From contig NZ_FNCN01000001.1 of the NCBI RefSeq assembly GCF_900100605.1, positions 310,001 through 374,000 of the forward strand: a stretch of DNA of 64,000 nucleotides, given 5' to 3'. This document shows positions 17,072-25,718 of this stretch, one piece after another. The first letter of the stretch is position 1; each line of letters opens with the position of its first letter. The translations under genes were made by a program, and so were the position numbers. This DNA comes from Sinosporangium album (GTDB taxonomy: Bacteria; Actinomycetota; Actinomycetes; Streptosporangiales; Streptosporangiaceae). Under the pieces are notes generated by a model that searched no databases, had not been told where the DNA came from, and saw only the letters and a program-made list of their open reading frames with translations.

Positions 17072-17200
17072 TGGGGGCACCACCTTCCCGCCGGCTGCTT
17101 CGGCCGTGACCGCGAGCCGACGCCGAGCCTGCGGCGACCGCCTTCCCGGCCGGACAGCATGCACCAATCCCGTAGGACCGGAGGCTCGCGCTGTCGGCGT

Positions 17201-17950
17201 CTAGCGGCCGATGATCCGTGAGACCCCGCTGACCAGGCCCGGCGGCGCGTAGCGCCCCAGGGCGGCGATGACCTTGTAGCGCAGGGAGGGAATGCTCACG
17301 CGCACGCCCCTGGCCAGATCGCGGATCGCGACGTCGGCCACGCGGTCGGCCGACAGCCAGAGGGGGCCGGGGAGGCCGGACATGTCGATGTCGGCCCGCC
17401 GGTGGAACTCCGTGCGCACGAATCCGGGGCAGAGCGCCATGACGCGGACGGGCGAACGGCCGAGTCCCGCCGCGATGGACTCGCTGAGGTTGACCACGTA
17501 GGCCTTGGTCGCGCCGTACGTGCTTCCGGTGAGGAAGGCGGCGACCGACGAGACGTTGATCACGCCGCCGCGGCCCCTGGCGACCATGCCGGGGAGGGCC
17601 GCGTGCGTGAAGCGCAGCACCGCCTCGCAGTGGACGCGCAGCATGCGCAGCTCGTCCTCGATCGATACCTCCAGGAACGACCCGGTGTGGCCGAACCCGG
17701 CGTTGTTCACCAGCAGGTCGACGTCCTCGCGCAGGCGCCGCTCGACCGTCTCCAACCCCTCGTCGGTGGCGAGGTCCGCGGCGAGCACCTCGACGCCGAC
17801 GCCGTAGCGGAGGCGCATGTCGCGGGCGGTCTCCTCCAGGCGCTCCGCGTCGCGGGCGGACAGGACCAGGGAGAAGCCGTCGGCCGCGAGCCGCCGGGCG
17901 AACGCCGCGCCGATGCCGGCGGTGGCCCCGGTGATGAGAGAGGTCGGCAT
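17201..17950 (-). CDS. Short-chain dehydrogenase/reductase
   Basis: 249 aa from ATG 17950 (MPTSLITGATAGIG), chosen because the Rossmann fold begins immediately; the frame is open upstream but proline-rich and unconserved. Cofactor loop TGATAGIG (7-14), NNAGFGHTG (near 85-93), catalytic Ser in INVSSVAAF, and YGATK (Tyr, Lys) are all present. Classical SDRs of this kind reduce ketones or aldehydes with NADPH. The chain ends with a helix containing GRYAPPGLVSGVSRIIGR, typical of the lipid-associated DltE-like subgroup. No functional partner adjacent. Confidence 0.85.
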   Translation of the reverse strand: MPTSLITGATAGIGAAFARRLAADGFSLVLSARDAERLEETARDMRLRYGVGVEVLAADLATDEGLETVERRLREDVDLLVNNAGFGHTGSFLEVSIEDELRMLRVHCEAVLRFTHAALPGMVARGRGGVINVSSVAAFLTGSTYGATKAYVVNLSESIAAGLGRSPVRVMALCPGFVRTEFHRRADIDMSGLPGPLWLSADRVADVAIRDLARGVRVSIPSLRYKVIAALGRYAPPGLVSGVSRIIGR

Positions 17951-18171
17951 GGTGATCAGCCTAGTGGTGCGAGGGGGCGCGAGAGGGGCCCTTCCGCTCT
18001 GCGCCCGGCCGGGCGGCGGGCCCGGGTGAGGGCCGCGCGGGAGACCGGGCAGAGGGCCGGGTAGGGACCGCGCACAGGGCGCCGGACAGGGGAAGGCCCT
18101 CGCCACGGGAGGGGGTCGCAGCGAGGGCCTCTTGCGCGGTCAGGCGGCCGGCAGGTGGCCGCCGTCCCGCG

Positions 18172-18209
18172 TCCGCGGCCCGGTCCCTGGCAGGAGGCGC
18201 CGGGCCGCG
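18172..18209 (-). terminator. Hairpin terminator of the MsiK-like gene
   Basis: CCGCGGCCCGG and CCGGGCCGCGG pair over 11 bases with a 16-base loop, just beyond the stop on the minus strand. A second 10-base inverted repeat (AGGCCCTCGC/GCGAGGGCCT, 18094-18130) follows. Confidence 0.65.
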
Positions 18210-18217
18210 GTGTGGGA

Positions 18218-19438
<1,221 letters not shown>

Positions 19439-19506
19439 GCCAGTCCTTCGCGCTCCGGAACCGCCCCACGGAGACGGCCCGCCCCGTAGGTATTTACCAC
19501 CGGAAG

Positions 19507-19520
19507 TGGATACGTTTTCA
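19507..19520. promoter_or_regulatory. LacI-type operator candidate for the MsiK-like gene
   Basis: TGGATACGTTTTCA has a CG centre and five of seven paired positions, resembling the LacI/GalR consensus. It is 69 bases upstream of the ATPase start. Confidence 0.45.
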
Positions 19521-19624
19521 TGCATCCCACCCGAAAGGGACAAGCGTGTCAAGCCCTATGGGAATACTGGCTTGTCAGCACCAAGTCGTTATCCCTTCGG
19601 GCTATCCATCGCCATGGAAACATG

Positions 19625-19640
19625 ATGGAATCGTTTCCAT
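19625..19640. promoter_or_regulatory. LacI-type operator overlapping the regulator's start codon
   Basis: ATGGAATCGTTTCCAT: arms ATGGAA and TTCCAT around a CG centre. It reaches into the ATG at 19639, so binding would block initiation of the lacI-type gene itself. Consistent with autorepression. Confidence 0.75.
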
Positions 19641-20637
19641 GAAGGTCAGCGGGCATCACCGTATAACGATCAAGGACGTCGCCGCCGCGGCGGGCGTCGG
19701 CGTGGCGACCGTGTCCCGCGTCCTGTCCGGCGGGTCGGCCAGCCCCGAGACACGCGAACGCGTGCTCGCCGCAGCCGCGCGGCTCGACTACCGCCCGAGC
19801 GCGCTCGGGCGCAACCTCAGACAGCGCAGAACCGGAGGCATCGCCCTCCTCGTCCCCGACATCACCGACACCTTCTACGGCAGGCTCACCGAAGGGGTCC
19901 TGTCCTGCGCCCGATCCGCCGGCGAACCCGTGATGATCGGCGCCACCGGCGACGACCCCGAACTGGAAGCCGAGCTCATTGGCACGTTCCTGGAACAGAG
20001 TGTCGACCGGGTGATAGCCGTGCCCTGCGGCGACGCCGACACCTGGACCCCCGCGCTGCGCGCCGGACTCACCGTGGTCTTCGCCCACCGGCGGCCCCCC
20101 GGCCGCGACGACGTGCCCGCCGTGCTCTCCGACGACCGGCTCGGCGTCCGCACCGCCGTGGAATACCTCGCCGGCCTCGGCCACCGCCGCATCGCCTACC
20201 TGGGCGGCCCCGGCCAAGGCCCGCGCCTACGCGCCTTCCGCGACACCCTCGCCGCCCTCGGCATCACCCTCGACGACGAGCTCGTCGTCTCCGCCCGCGC
20301 CGCCCGCGACTCCGCCTACGCGGCCGCCTCGGGGCTGTTCCAGCACAGGCCCGACCTCACCGCTGTCCTCGCCGGAGGCAACGTCCTCGGCGAGGCCGCC
20401 GTCCTCGCCGCCCGCGAACTCGACCTGCGCCTCCCCCGCGACGTCTCCATCGTCATGTTCGACGACGTCCCCTGGGCCGAACTGTGCTCCCCGCCCCTCA
20501 CCGTCATCGCCCAGCCCGCGCAGGACATCGGCTACCGCGCCGCCGAACTCGTCATGCGCGAGAGTGCCCGCCGCACCCGCGACACCGTCCTGCCCACCGA
20601 ACTCCTCGTCCGCGGCAGCTGCGGTCCCCGCCGCTGA
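19639..20637 (+). CDS. LacI family transcriptional regulator
   Basis: 332 aa. HTH with hinge at residues 9-65 (ITIKDVAAAAGVGVATVSRVLSG) and a periplasmic-binding-like effector domain (about 65-330) ending in the usual QPAQDIGYRAAELV and LLVRGSC segments. ATG 19639 is the only in-frame start near the HTH; there is no Shine-Dalgarno, so a leaderless or weakly translated message is likely. It faces the MsiK-like ATPase and two operator-like sites lie between them, so it probably controls that sugar-uptake ATPase and itself. Effector sugar unknown. Confidence 0.9.
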   Translation: MKVSGHHRITIKDVAAAAGVGVATVSRVLSGGSASPETRERVLAAAARLDYRPSALGRNLRQRRTGGIALLVPDITDTFYGRLTEGVLSCARSAGEPVMIGATGDDPELEAELIGTFLEQSVDRVIAVPCGDADTWTPALRAGLTVVFAHRRPPGRDDVPAVLSDDRLGVRTAVEYLAGLGHRRIAYLGGPGQGPRLRAFRDTLAALGITLDDELVVSARAARDSAYAAASGLFQHRPDLTAVLAGGNVLGEAAVLAARELDLRLPRDVSIVMFDDVPWAELCSPPLTVIAQPAQDIGYRAAELVMRESARRTRDTVLPTELLVRGSCGPRR

Positions 20638-21197
20638 CCCGCGCACGCCCACCTAGAACGCCCGTCCGCGACGCCCGTCCGCCACGCCCGCGGGTCGCGC
20701 CTGCCCCAGCGCGGCGGGACATGCGGCGGAACATGCGATGAAACGCCTGTGGAGACGGGCTCGCGCCCCGGAGCGCACGCGCTCGCGGTGAGGGCGCGGC
20801 GCGGGTCCTCCCGGCCCTCGACGGCCGGTTTTCCTGCCCAAACCCCAAGCTCGGGGCATTTTCGCGCTGCGGTCAAGTATGCCTGAAGCCGGAACCCGTC
20901 AACCGGAGATCGCGCAGCCGTACACATCACTCATACGTCGAGTAAATACCTGTCTTTCGCGTGTCCCGATAGAGGGCGACAGAGCCCGCCGCGTACTACA
21001 AACCGCCTTGAGAAACCCGTCGCGGTGCCACCGGAAGGCATCCGTGCCGGCGGTTCCACGCGGACCGCTCGCACGGGGGTCGAAGGTCCGGGTGGCCACG
21101 CGGGACGCCACGTCCGAGCCACGGACGTCAGGACGGCACAGCGTGCGGCACGTCAGTGCCCGCGCCGCCCGCACGCGGCCCGACGACAAGGATTGAT
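20638..21197. other. 560-base intergenic region upstream of the transglycosylase-like gene
   Basis: No convincing gene. The region is long for a leader in this genome, and genes of this cell-wall class are often preceded by a c-di-AMP riboswitch; I looked for its conserved blocks and did not find them. I see no strong promoter or hairpin either. Confidence 0.4.
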
Positions 21198-21755
21198 TTG
21201 AACAGTATCTGTGCTCTGCGCACCACAGTCGCGTCCATGGTCGCGATCGCCGCGATGAGCGTCACACCAGAGGCGATCGCCCAGCAGGACCGTTCCAAAA
21301 CCGATAAGCGCGTCACGCGCGCCGAGTCGGTCGACGCGGTCAATCAGCGCGCGGCCCGCAAACGAGTCGTCCCCAAACGTGTGATCCACCGTACGTGGAC
21401 GACATCGGTCAAGCCCAAGATCAGGTTCAAGGGCAGGAAGGCCAAGAGTTCTCCGGGAAAGAACAAGGCGATCGCGTTTCGCCTCGTGGTCCAGCGGGCG
21501 TGGTCGATGCGCCAGTTCCGCTGCCTCGACAGTCTCTGGACCCGTGAGAGTAACTGGAACCACCGCGCCCAGAATCCGTCATCTGGGGCCTACGGCATTC
21601 CTCAGGCGCTTCCCGGTCGCAAAATGAGCGGGGTCGCCAGGGATTGGCGCATCAACCCGGCCACGCAGATCCGCTGGGGGTTGAAGTACATCAAGGGCCG
21701 CTACGGAACCGCGTGCGGCGCGTGGGGACATTTCCAATCGCGCAACTGGTACTGA
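21198..21755 (+). CDS. Secreted transglycosylase-like cell-wall protein
   Basis: 185 aa from TTG 21198, which has AAGGA five bases upstream and gives a clean signal peptide (NSICALRTTVASMVAIAAMSV, cleavage near AIAQQ). An in-frame GTG/ATG option further upstream lacks these. The middle is a basic linker (residues 35-95); the C-terminal 80 residues, with LWTRESNWNHRAQNPSSGAYG and ATQIRWGLKYIKGRYG...AWGHF, match the lysozyme-like SLT/aggregation-promoting-factor domain of actinobacteria, where the Glu of RESNW is catalytic. It should cut peptidoglycan outside the membrane. Confidence 0.85.
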   Translation: MNSICALRTTVASMVAIAAMSVTPEAIAQQDRSKTDKRVTRAESVDAVNQRAARKRVVPKRVIHRTWTTSVKPKIRFKGRKAKSSPGKNKAIAFRLVVQRAWSMRQFRCLDSLWTRESNWNHRAQNPSSGAYGIPQALPGRKMSGVARDWRINPATQIRWGLKYIKGRYGTACGAWGHFQSRNWY

Positions 21756-21867
21756 AGTCAATTTGAGTATTCCCCAGCCCCCGCCTCGACCTCGCCGATC
21801 CGGCCGGTCCGGGGAACGGGGATGGGAAACGCCGGCTGAGTGCCCGGGGGAAGGGTGCGCTCAACGA

Positions 21868-21897
21868 TGCCCGGGGTCCGCGCGCGGACCCCGGGCA
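21868..21897. terminator. Strong hairpin terminator
   Basis: A 30-base perfectly self-complementary run (arms begin TGCCCGGGGTCCG) four bases from the TetR gene stop on the minus strand and 112 after the transglycosylase; may serve both. Confidence 0.85.
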
Positions 21898-21901
21898 CAC
21901 G

Positions 21902-22555
21902 TCAGCTCGCCACGCCGCGCGGCAGCATGGTCATCGCCTGGACCAGCATGCGCAGCCCGAACTCGAACTCGTCGTCATGGTCGCACGTCGCGAGCAGCGC
22001 GGCCATGTCGGCGACCTCGGGGAACCGCGCCGGGTCCACGCTGCCGCCGAGCGACCCTCCCCCGCCGGCCGGGTCGAAGGACGGCGTGACCCCGACCTCC
22101 CGCAGCAGCGAGCCCACGATGTAGGCGACGACGGCCCGCAGCATGCTCACCGCCTGCGGCCGGTCGAACCCGGCGCTGCGGAACGTGGCCAGGGCCCGCT
22201 CGGTGGGGAGGAGCCCCGTCGGCGACTTGAGCTGACGGGTGAGGACGACCACCGTGCACCGCGGATACTGCAGGGCGATCTGCCGAAAGGCCCGCGCCTG
22301 GGCGACGACGCGGTCTTCCCAGGGGGCCGCAGCGTCGTCGGTGAACTCGAACTTGGAGAAGACGTGCTCGGCCACGCCGTCCAGGAGGGCCGACTTGTTG
22401 GGAATGTGGTTGTAGAGCGACATCGCCCCCGCGCCGAGCTCGTGTGCGATGCGGCGCATGGACACCGCGTCCACACCTTCACGCTCGATCAGCCCGATGG
22501 CCGCGGTGACGATGCGCGCTTTGGAGAGGGGCTCCGGCTTCATATCAGCCTTCAT
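21902..22555 (-). CDS. TetR family regulator
   Basis: 217 aa. The HTH is at residues 11-55 (KARIVTAAIGLIEREGVDAVSMRRIAHELGAGAMSLYNHIPNK), followed by a helical ligand domain of the TetR_C (class D) type. A second ATG four codons in (22543) is also possible. It is divergent from the ArsR-like gene; the shared 110-base gap has one large palindrome overlapping the latter's start. Target probably local or remote exporter; none is adjacent. Confidence 0.85.
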   Translation of the reverse strand: MKADMKPEPLSKARIVTAAIGLIEREGVDAVSMRRIAHELGAGAMSLYNHIPNKSALLDGVAEHVFSKFEFTDDAAAPWEDRVVAQARAFRQIALQYPRCTVVVLTRQLKSPTGLLPTERALATFRSAGFDRPQAVSMLRAVVAYIVGSLLREVGVTPSFDPAGGGGSLGGSVDPARFPEVADMAALLATCDHDDEFEFGLRMLVQAMTMLPRGVAS

Positions 22556-22656
22556 AGCGGCATTCCCCTGTCCACGTCTCCATTACCACGTCTGCCGCGC
22601 CGACTTCCCTCCCCCCACCTGCGCCTCCACCCGCATCGCGCACCCCGCGCCGAAGG

Positions 22657-22682
22657 CAATTGACAAATGAATTTTTCAATTG
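22657..22682. promoter_or_regulatory. 26-base operator palindrome upstream of ArsR-like gene
   Basis: Arms CAATTGACAAAT and ATTTTTCAATTG around GA match at 11 of 12 positions. The site contains an ATG (22667) and ends six bases before the ATG at 22688, which favours the latter as the real start and suggests autorepression. Confidence 0.75.
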
Positions 22683-22687
22683 GCACC

Positions 22688-23320
22688 ATGGAGCGCGTGG
22701 ACGTGATCGATACGGAACTCACCGTCGTCCGGGAGGCCGAGCGGTTGCGGGGCACCTTGTCGCCGCTGCGCAAGCGCCTGCTCGCGGAGCTGCGGGAACC
22801 CGCCTCGGCCACCGGCCTGTCGGCCCGGCTCGGCGAGAGTCGGCAGCGGGTCAACTACCACCTGCGGGAGCTGGAGAAGGCCGGGCTCGTCGAGCTTGTG
22901 GAGCTGCGGCAGCGGCGCGGCCGTACTGAGAGACTGCTGCGCGTCACCGCGCACGCGGTGATCGTCGCTCCGGAGGTGATCGGAGAGCTCGGGCCCGCGG
23001 GGCAGGACCGGTTCGCCGCCGAGGCCCTCATCGCGGCCTCCGCCCGCACGGTCTCGGAGGTGGCGGCCATGCGCGACCGCGCGGCCGAGCAGGGCAAGCG
23101 GCTGCTCACCTTCTCCGTCGAGACCGAGGTGGGCTTCGCCCGGCCCGCCGACGTCGAGCGCTTCGCCACACGCCTGGCCGAGCTGATCGCCGATCTGGCC
23201 GGGGAGTTCGACACCGGCGAGACGTCCCGTCCCTACCGGATCGCCGTCGGAGGCCACCCCGGCACGGCAGACCGGGCAGCAGAGCGGACAGCAGCAGAGC
23301 AGACGAAGGAGACATCATGA
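22688..23320 (+). CDS. ArsR-like winged-helix regulator
   Basis: 210 aa from ATG 22688; an ATG seven codons earlier lies inside the operator palindrome. Winged helix at residues 15-95 (RLRGTLSPLRKRLLAELREP, ATGLSARLGESRQRVNYHLRELEKAGLVEL). No cysteine metal site, so not a metal sensor; the C-terminal helical part is of the kind paired with SRPBCC proteins. The stop overlaps the next ATG by four bases (ATGA). Probably represses its own operon, with the SRPBCC product as the functional output. Confidence 0.85.
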   Translation: MERVDVIDTELTVVREAERLRGTLSPLRKRLLAELREPASATGLSARLGESRQRVNYHLRELEKAGLVELVELRQRRGRTERLLRVTAHAVIVAPEVIGELGPAGQDRFAAEALIAASARTVSEVAAMRDRAAEQGKRLLTFSVETEVGFARPADVERFATRLAELIADLAGEFDTGETSRPYRIAVGGHPGTADRAAERTAAEQTKETS

Positions 23321-23976
23321 CCGAGCAGAGGGCGTTCCGCGTCGAGCAGGCGATCGAGGCGCCTGCCGAGGAGGTGTGGAACGCGCTGACCAGGCTCGAC
23401 CAGGTGAGCGAATGGTTCGGCTGGGACCACCCCGGCATCGGCGACGAGATCCGGTTCATCTTCGCCGACCACGCCGAGCATGCTCCACCCGACAGCATCA
23501 CCTGGGACAACGGCCAGGCGATCACGCTCGTGCCGGACGACCGCCGCACGGTCGTGCGGGTCACCATGGCAGGACCCGCCGGTGACGCCGACTGGGAGGG
23601 GTTCTACGACGGGCTGCGGGAAGGGTGGCGCACGTTCTTCGCGCAACTGCGCTTCTGGCTTGAGCGAAAGCCCGCGGGGCGCCGCCGTACGCTCTTCCTG
23701 ACCGGTACGGCCACGGCCTCGGCGGCCCTCGCCGCCGCCTCGGCGGGAGGGGTTCGGGAGGTCTGGCATGAGAGCGTCTACCAGCGCGTCGTGGTCGACG
23801 GCGGCGGGCACCTGATCGCGCTCGAGGCACAGCGCCCGCTCTCCGACGACGCGGCGGGCCCGATCGGCGTCACCGTGGCGGCCTACGGCCTGCCCGACGC
23901 GGCGTTCGCGGAGCTGCGGGAGCGCTGGGAGTCCCGCTGGTCGGCCGCCGCGCGGGACGCCGAGGTCACCCTCTGA
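23317..23976 (+). CDS. SRPBCC (AHSA1-like) domain protein
   Basis: 219 aa, coupled to the ArsR-like regulator by an ATGA overlap. Residues 8-125 have the START-like pattern of AHSA1/SRPBCC proteins (VEQAIEAPAEEVWNALT, SEWFGWD, DGLREGWRTFFAQLRFWLE); the C-terminal 90 residues are a second, weaker domain. ArsR-SRPBCC pairs are common in actinobacteria and bind hydrophobic ligands; the ligand here is unknown. Cytoplasmic. Confidence 0.85.
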   Translation: MTEQRAFRVEQAIEAPAEEVWNALTRLDQVSEWFGWDHPGIGDEIRFIFADHAEHAPPDSITWDNGQAITLVPDDRRTVVRVTMAGPAGDADWEGFYDGLREGWRTFFAQLRFWLERKPAGRRRTLFLTGTATASAALAAASAGGVREVWHESVYQRVVVDGGGHLIALEAQRPLSDDAAGPIGVTVAAYGLPDAAFAELRERWESRWSAAARDAEVTL

Positions 23977-24015
23977 CGGCGGCCGGGCTGCGGCGCTCAG
24001 ACGGTCAGCACGCGC

Positions 24016-24354
24016 TCAGACGGTCAGCACGAACAGGAAGGCGCCCGCGGCGACGGCCAGCACACCGATCCAGGCGAGGAGCCCGTCGGCCTTGTGCCCG
24101 AGCGGCCGGTTCTCGTGGAGGGCCCGCTGCACGCGCGCGTAGCGCAGGCCGGTGCGCGCCAGCAGTACGGCACCGCAGAACGCGGCCATGACGAACGCGG
24201 CGGTGTCCAGGGCGGGCGCCCGGACACGCAGCGTCATACCGGCCGCGCCGAGGCCGCCGACCGCGAGCGCGGTGGCCGTGCGCACCCACGCGAGCCGGGT
24301 GCGCTCGCTCGGCAGCCCGGGGTCCCAGATGCCCGGTTGCTCGCGCCGGTTCAT
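24016..24354 (-). CDS. DUF202 membrane protein
   Basis: 112 aa with three hydrophobic segments and the DUF202 start pattern DPGLPSERTRLAWVRTATAL. The ATG at 24354 overlaps the upstream YidH-like stop (ATGA). Together with that gene it forms a two-gene membrane unit; function unknown. Confidence 0.8.
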   Translation of the reverse strand: MNRREQPGIWDPGLPSERTRLAWVRTATALAVGGLGAAGMTLRVRAPALDTAAFVMAAFCGAVLLARTGLRYARVQRALHENRPLGHKADGLLAWIGVLAVAAGAFLFVLTV

Positions 24355-24698
24355 GCCAGCCCGGCCACGAGCACCAGGACAAGCGCGAGTACGGCCACCG
24401 CCGCCACGCCGTACCCGAGCACCGGGGCCAGGGCGGGGGTGGGCAGGGGGGTATCGCTGCGAATCGCGCGCTCCACGCGGCGCCAGCGGGGGTAGGACAT
24501 GAGGGCCGCGGCGGTGGACAGGGTGATGAGGAGGATGGCGAGCAGGGTCCGGAGCCAGGGGGTGAACGCCCCGGTGGGCACGGCGGCGATCGCCACCCCG
24601 GCGGCGCTGAGTGCCAGGGAGGTGCTGAGCCAGGTGAGGTAGGTGCGTTCGTTGGCCAGCGTGAATCGGGGGTCCGGCTCTTTTCCCTGGGCATTCAT
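24351..24698 (-). CDS. YidH-like DUF202 membrane protein
   Basis: 115 aa, three predicted helices. The N-terminal PDPRFTLANERTYLTWLSTSLAL is the hallmark of YidH/DUF202 proteins. First gene of the coupled pair with the other DUF202 protein. No enzymatic motif. Confidence 0.85.
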   Translation of the reverse strand: MNAQGKEPDPRFTLANERTYLTWLSTSLALSAAGVAIAAVPTGAFTPWLRTLLAILLITLSTAAALMSYPRWRRVERAIRSDTPLPTPALAPVLGYGVAAVAVLALVLVLVAGLA

Positions 24699-24873
24699 GA
24701 ATTCAGGCTAATTTCGCCTTATTTCCCATCCGAAAGGCGGGTTGGCGACACTCACCCAGAGTGACGGTCCGGTGCCGTACATCATCCAGCCCGGTGCTCT
24801 TGCCGCACCCGGTGGCCCACCGGTCGGCCGGAGCCCCCGGACGGCCCCGGACCGCGGGCCGCCCCGGGGGGCA

Positions 24874-24909
24874 GGCGGATCAGGCGGATCAGGCGGGTCA
24901 GGTGGATCA
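24874..24909. repeat. 9-base tandem repeat spanning the lipoprotein stop codon
   Basis: Four copies of GGCGGATCA-like units; the last contains the TGA of the minus-strand lipoprotein gene. Confidence 0.8.
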
Positions 24910-25305
24910 GCCGCAGGCCGCGGTGATGGAGCTGACGTGCTGAGCGGTGTCGGTCACGACCTTCTGGGCGGCGTCCACCGCGTTGTTGGCGTTCTCGACG
25001 GTGATGCTCTCGTAGGTTTTGGCCAGCCCGTTGGCGGCCTCCTCCAGCGTGGTGTTGCCGGCCTTCTCGGCGGTGCTTCTCAGGTTGGCCGCCGCCTCGT
25101 TGAGCGCCTTCTCCAAGGCGGCCGGGTCGGTCGCCAGGCCGACGACCTTGCCGGCGAGGTCGGTAGCGATCTTGGCGGCTTCTGCGCATGCCTGGACTTT
25201 GTCCACGGCGTTGTTGACCTCTTGGATTTCGCTGCACCCGGTCAGGAGAACCGCGGCCAGCGCGGCGGTGGCGATGGGGGCGTGACGCCGCGAGATGAGT
25301 CGCAT
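24907..25305 (-). CDS. Small helical lipoprotein
   Basis: 132 aa. Type II signal peptide with lipobox LTGC (Cys about residue 24), then an almost entirely helical chain rich in Ala, Asn and Val (residues 28-130) likely forming a coiled coil. Anchored on the outer face of the membrane. No recognizable family. It stands alone between the YidH pair and the UBP zinc-finger gene. The start ATG 25305 gives a normal-length signal peptide; the longer frame upstream is not supported. Confidence 0.75.
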   Translation of the reverse strand: MRLISRRHAPIATAALAAVLLTGCSEIQEVNNAVDKVQACAEAAKIATDLAGKVVGLATDPAALEKALNEAAANLRSTAEKAGNTTLEEAANGLAKTYESITVENANNAVDAAQKVVTDTAQHVSSITAACG

Positions 25306-25417
25306 GCCTGTGACACTACCCAACGGGAGGCGGCGCCGACGGGAATACGGAGGGGGGCGCGAGGCCGCCGCCGGCCTCGCCATACGATCGCCAGAGGGGC
25401 TGGGAAGGGGAGAGACC

Positions 25418-25675
25418 ATGAGCACCTGTGAACATCTTCGCGCCGCGGACGACCCGGCGCCGCACACGACCGAGGGGTGCGAGGAGTGCCTTGAAATCGG
25501 ATCAAGCTGGGTGCATCTTCGTAAGTGCCTGACATGTGGGCATATTGGCTGCTGCGACTCCTCGCCCAACCGGCATGCCACGGCCCACCACCGCGAGACG
25601 TCACACCCCGCCATCACGTCCTTCGAACCCGGCGAACACTGGCGGTGGTGCTACGTGGACGGCATCGTCGGCTGA
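25418..25675 (+). CDS. UBP-type zinc finger protein
   Basis: 85 aa from ATG 25418 with GGGAAGGGGAG upstream. The chain holds the ZnF-UBP ligand array: CEHL (Cys4, His6), CEEC (21-24), CLTCGHIGCC (37-46), and HATAHHRETSHP (53-64). In eukaryotes this fold binds ubiquitin C-termini; in bacteria its ligand is not known. It converges on the antiporter gene, an arrangement often seen in actinobacteria, suggesting a role in ion homeostasis. Cytoplasmic. Confidence 0.85.
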   Translation: MSTCEHLRAADDPAPHTTEGCEECLEIGSSWVHLRKCLTCGHIGCCDSSPNRHATAHHRETSHPAITSFEPGEHWRWCYVDGIVG

Positions 25676-25718
25676 CCCCCGGTCGCGCTCGGTCGCTCTC
25701 GGTCGCGGTCGGTCGCGG

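Noticed and set aside
16570-17160. Minus-strand frame opposite pirin
   Set aside because: Shadow of the pirin gene with Arg-rich composition and no motif.
20638-21197. c-di-AMP (ydaO-type) riboswitch before the transglycosylase-like gene
   Set aside because: The position fits the known target class, but the conserved sequence blocks are not present.
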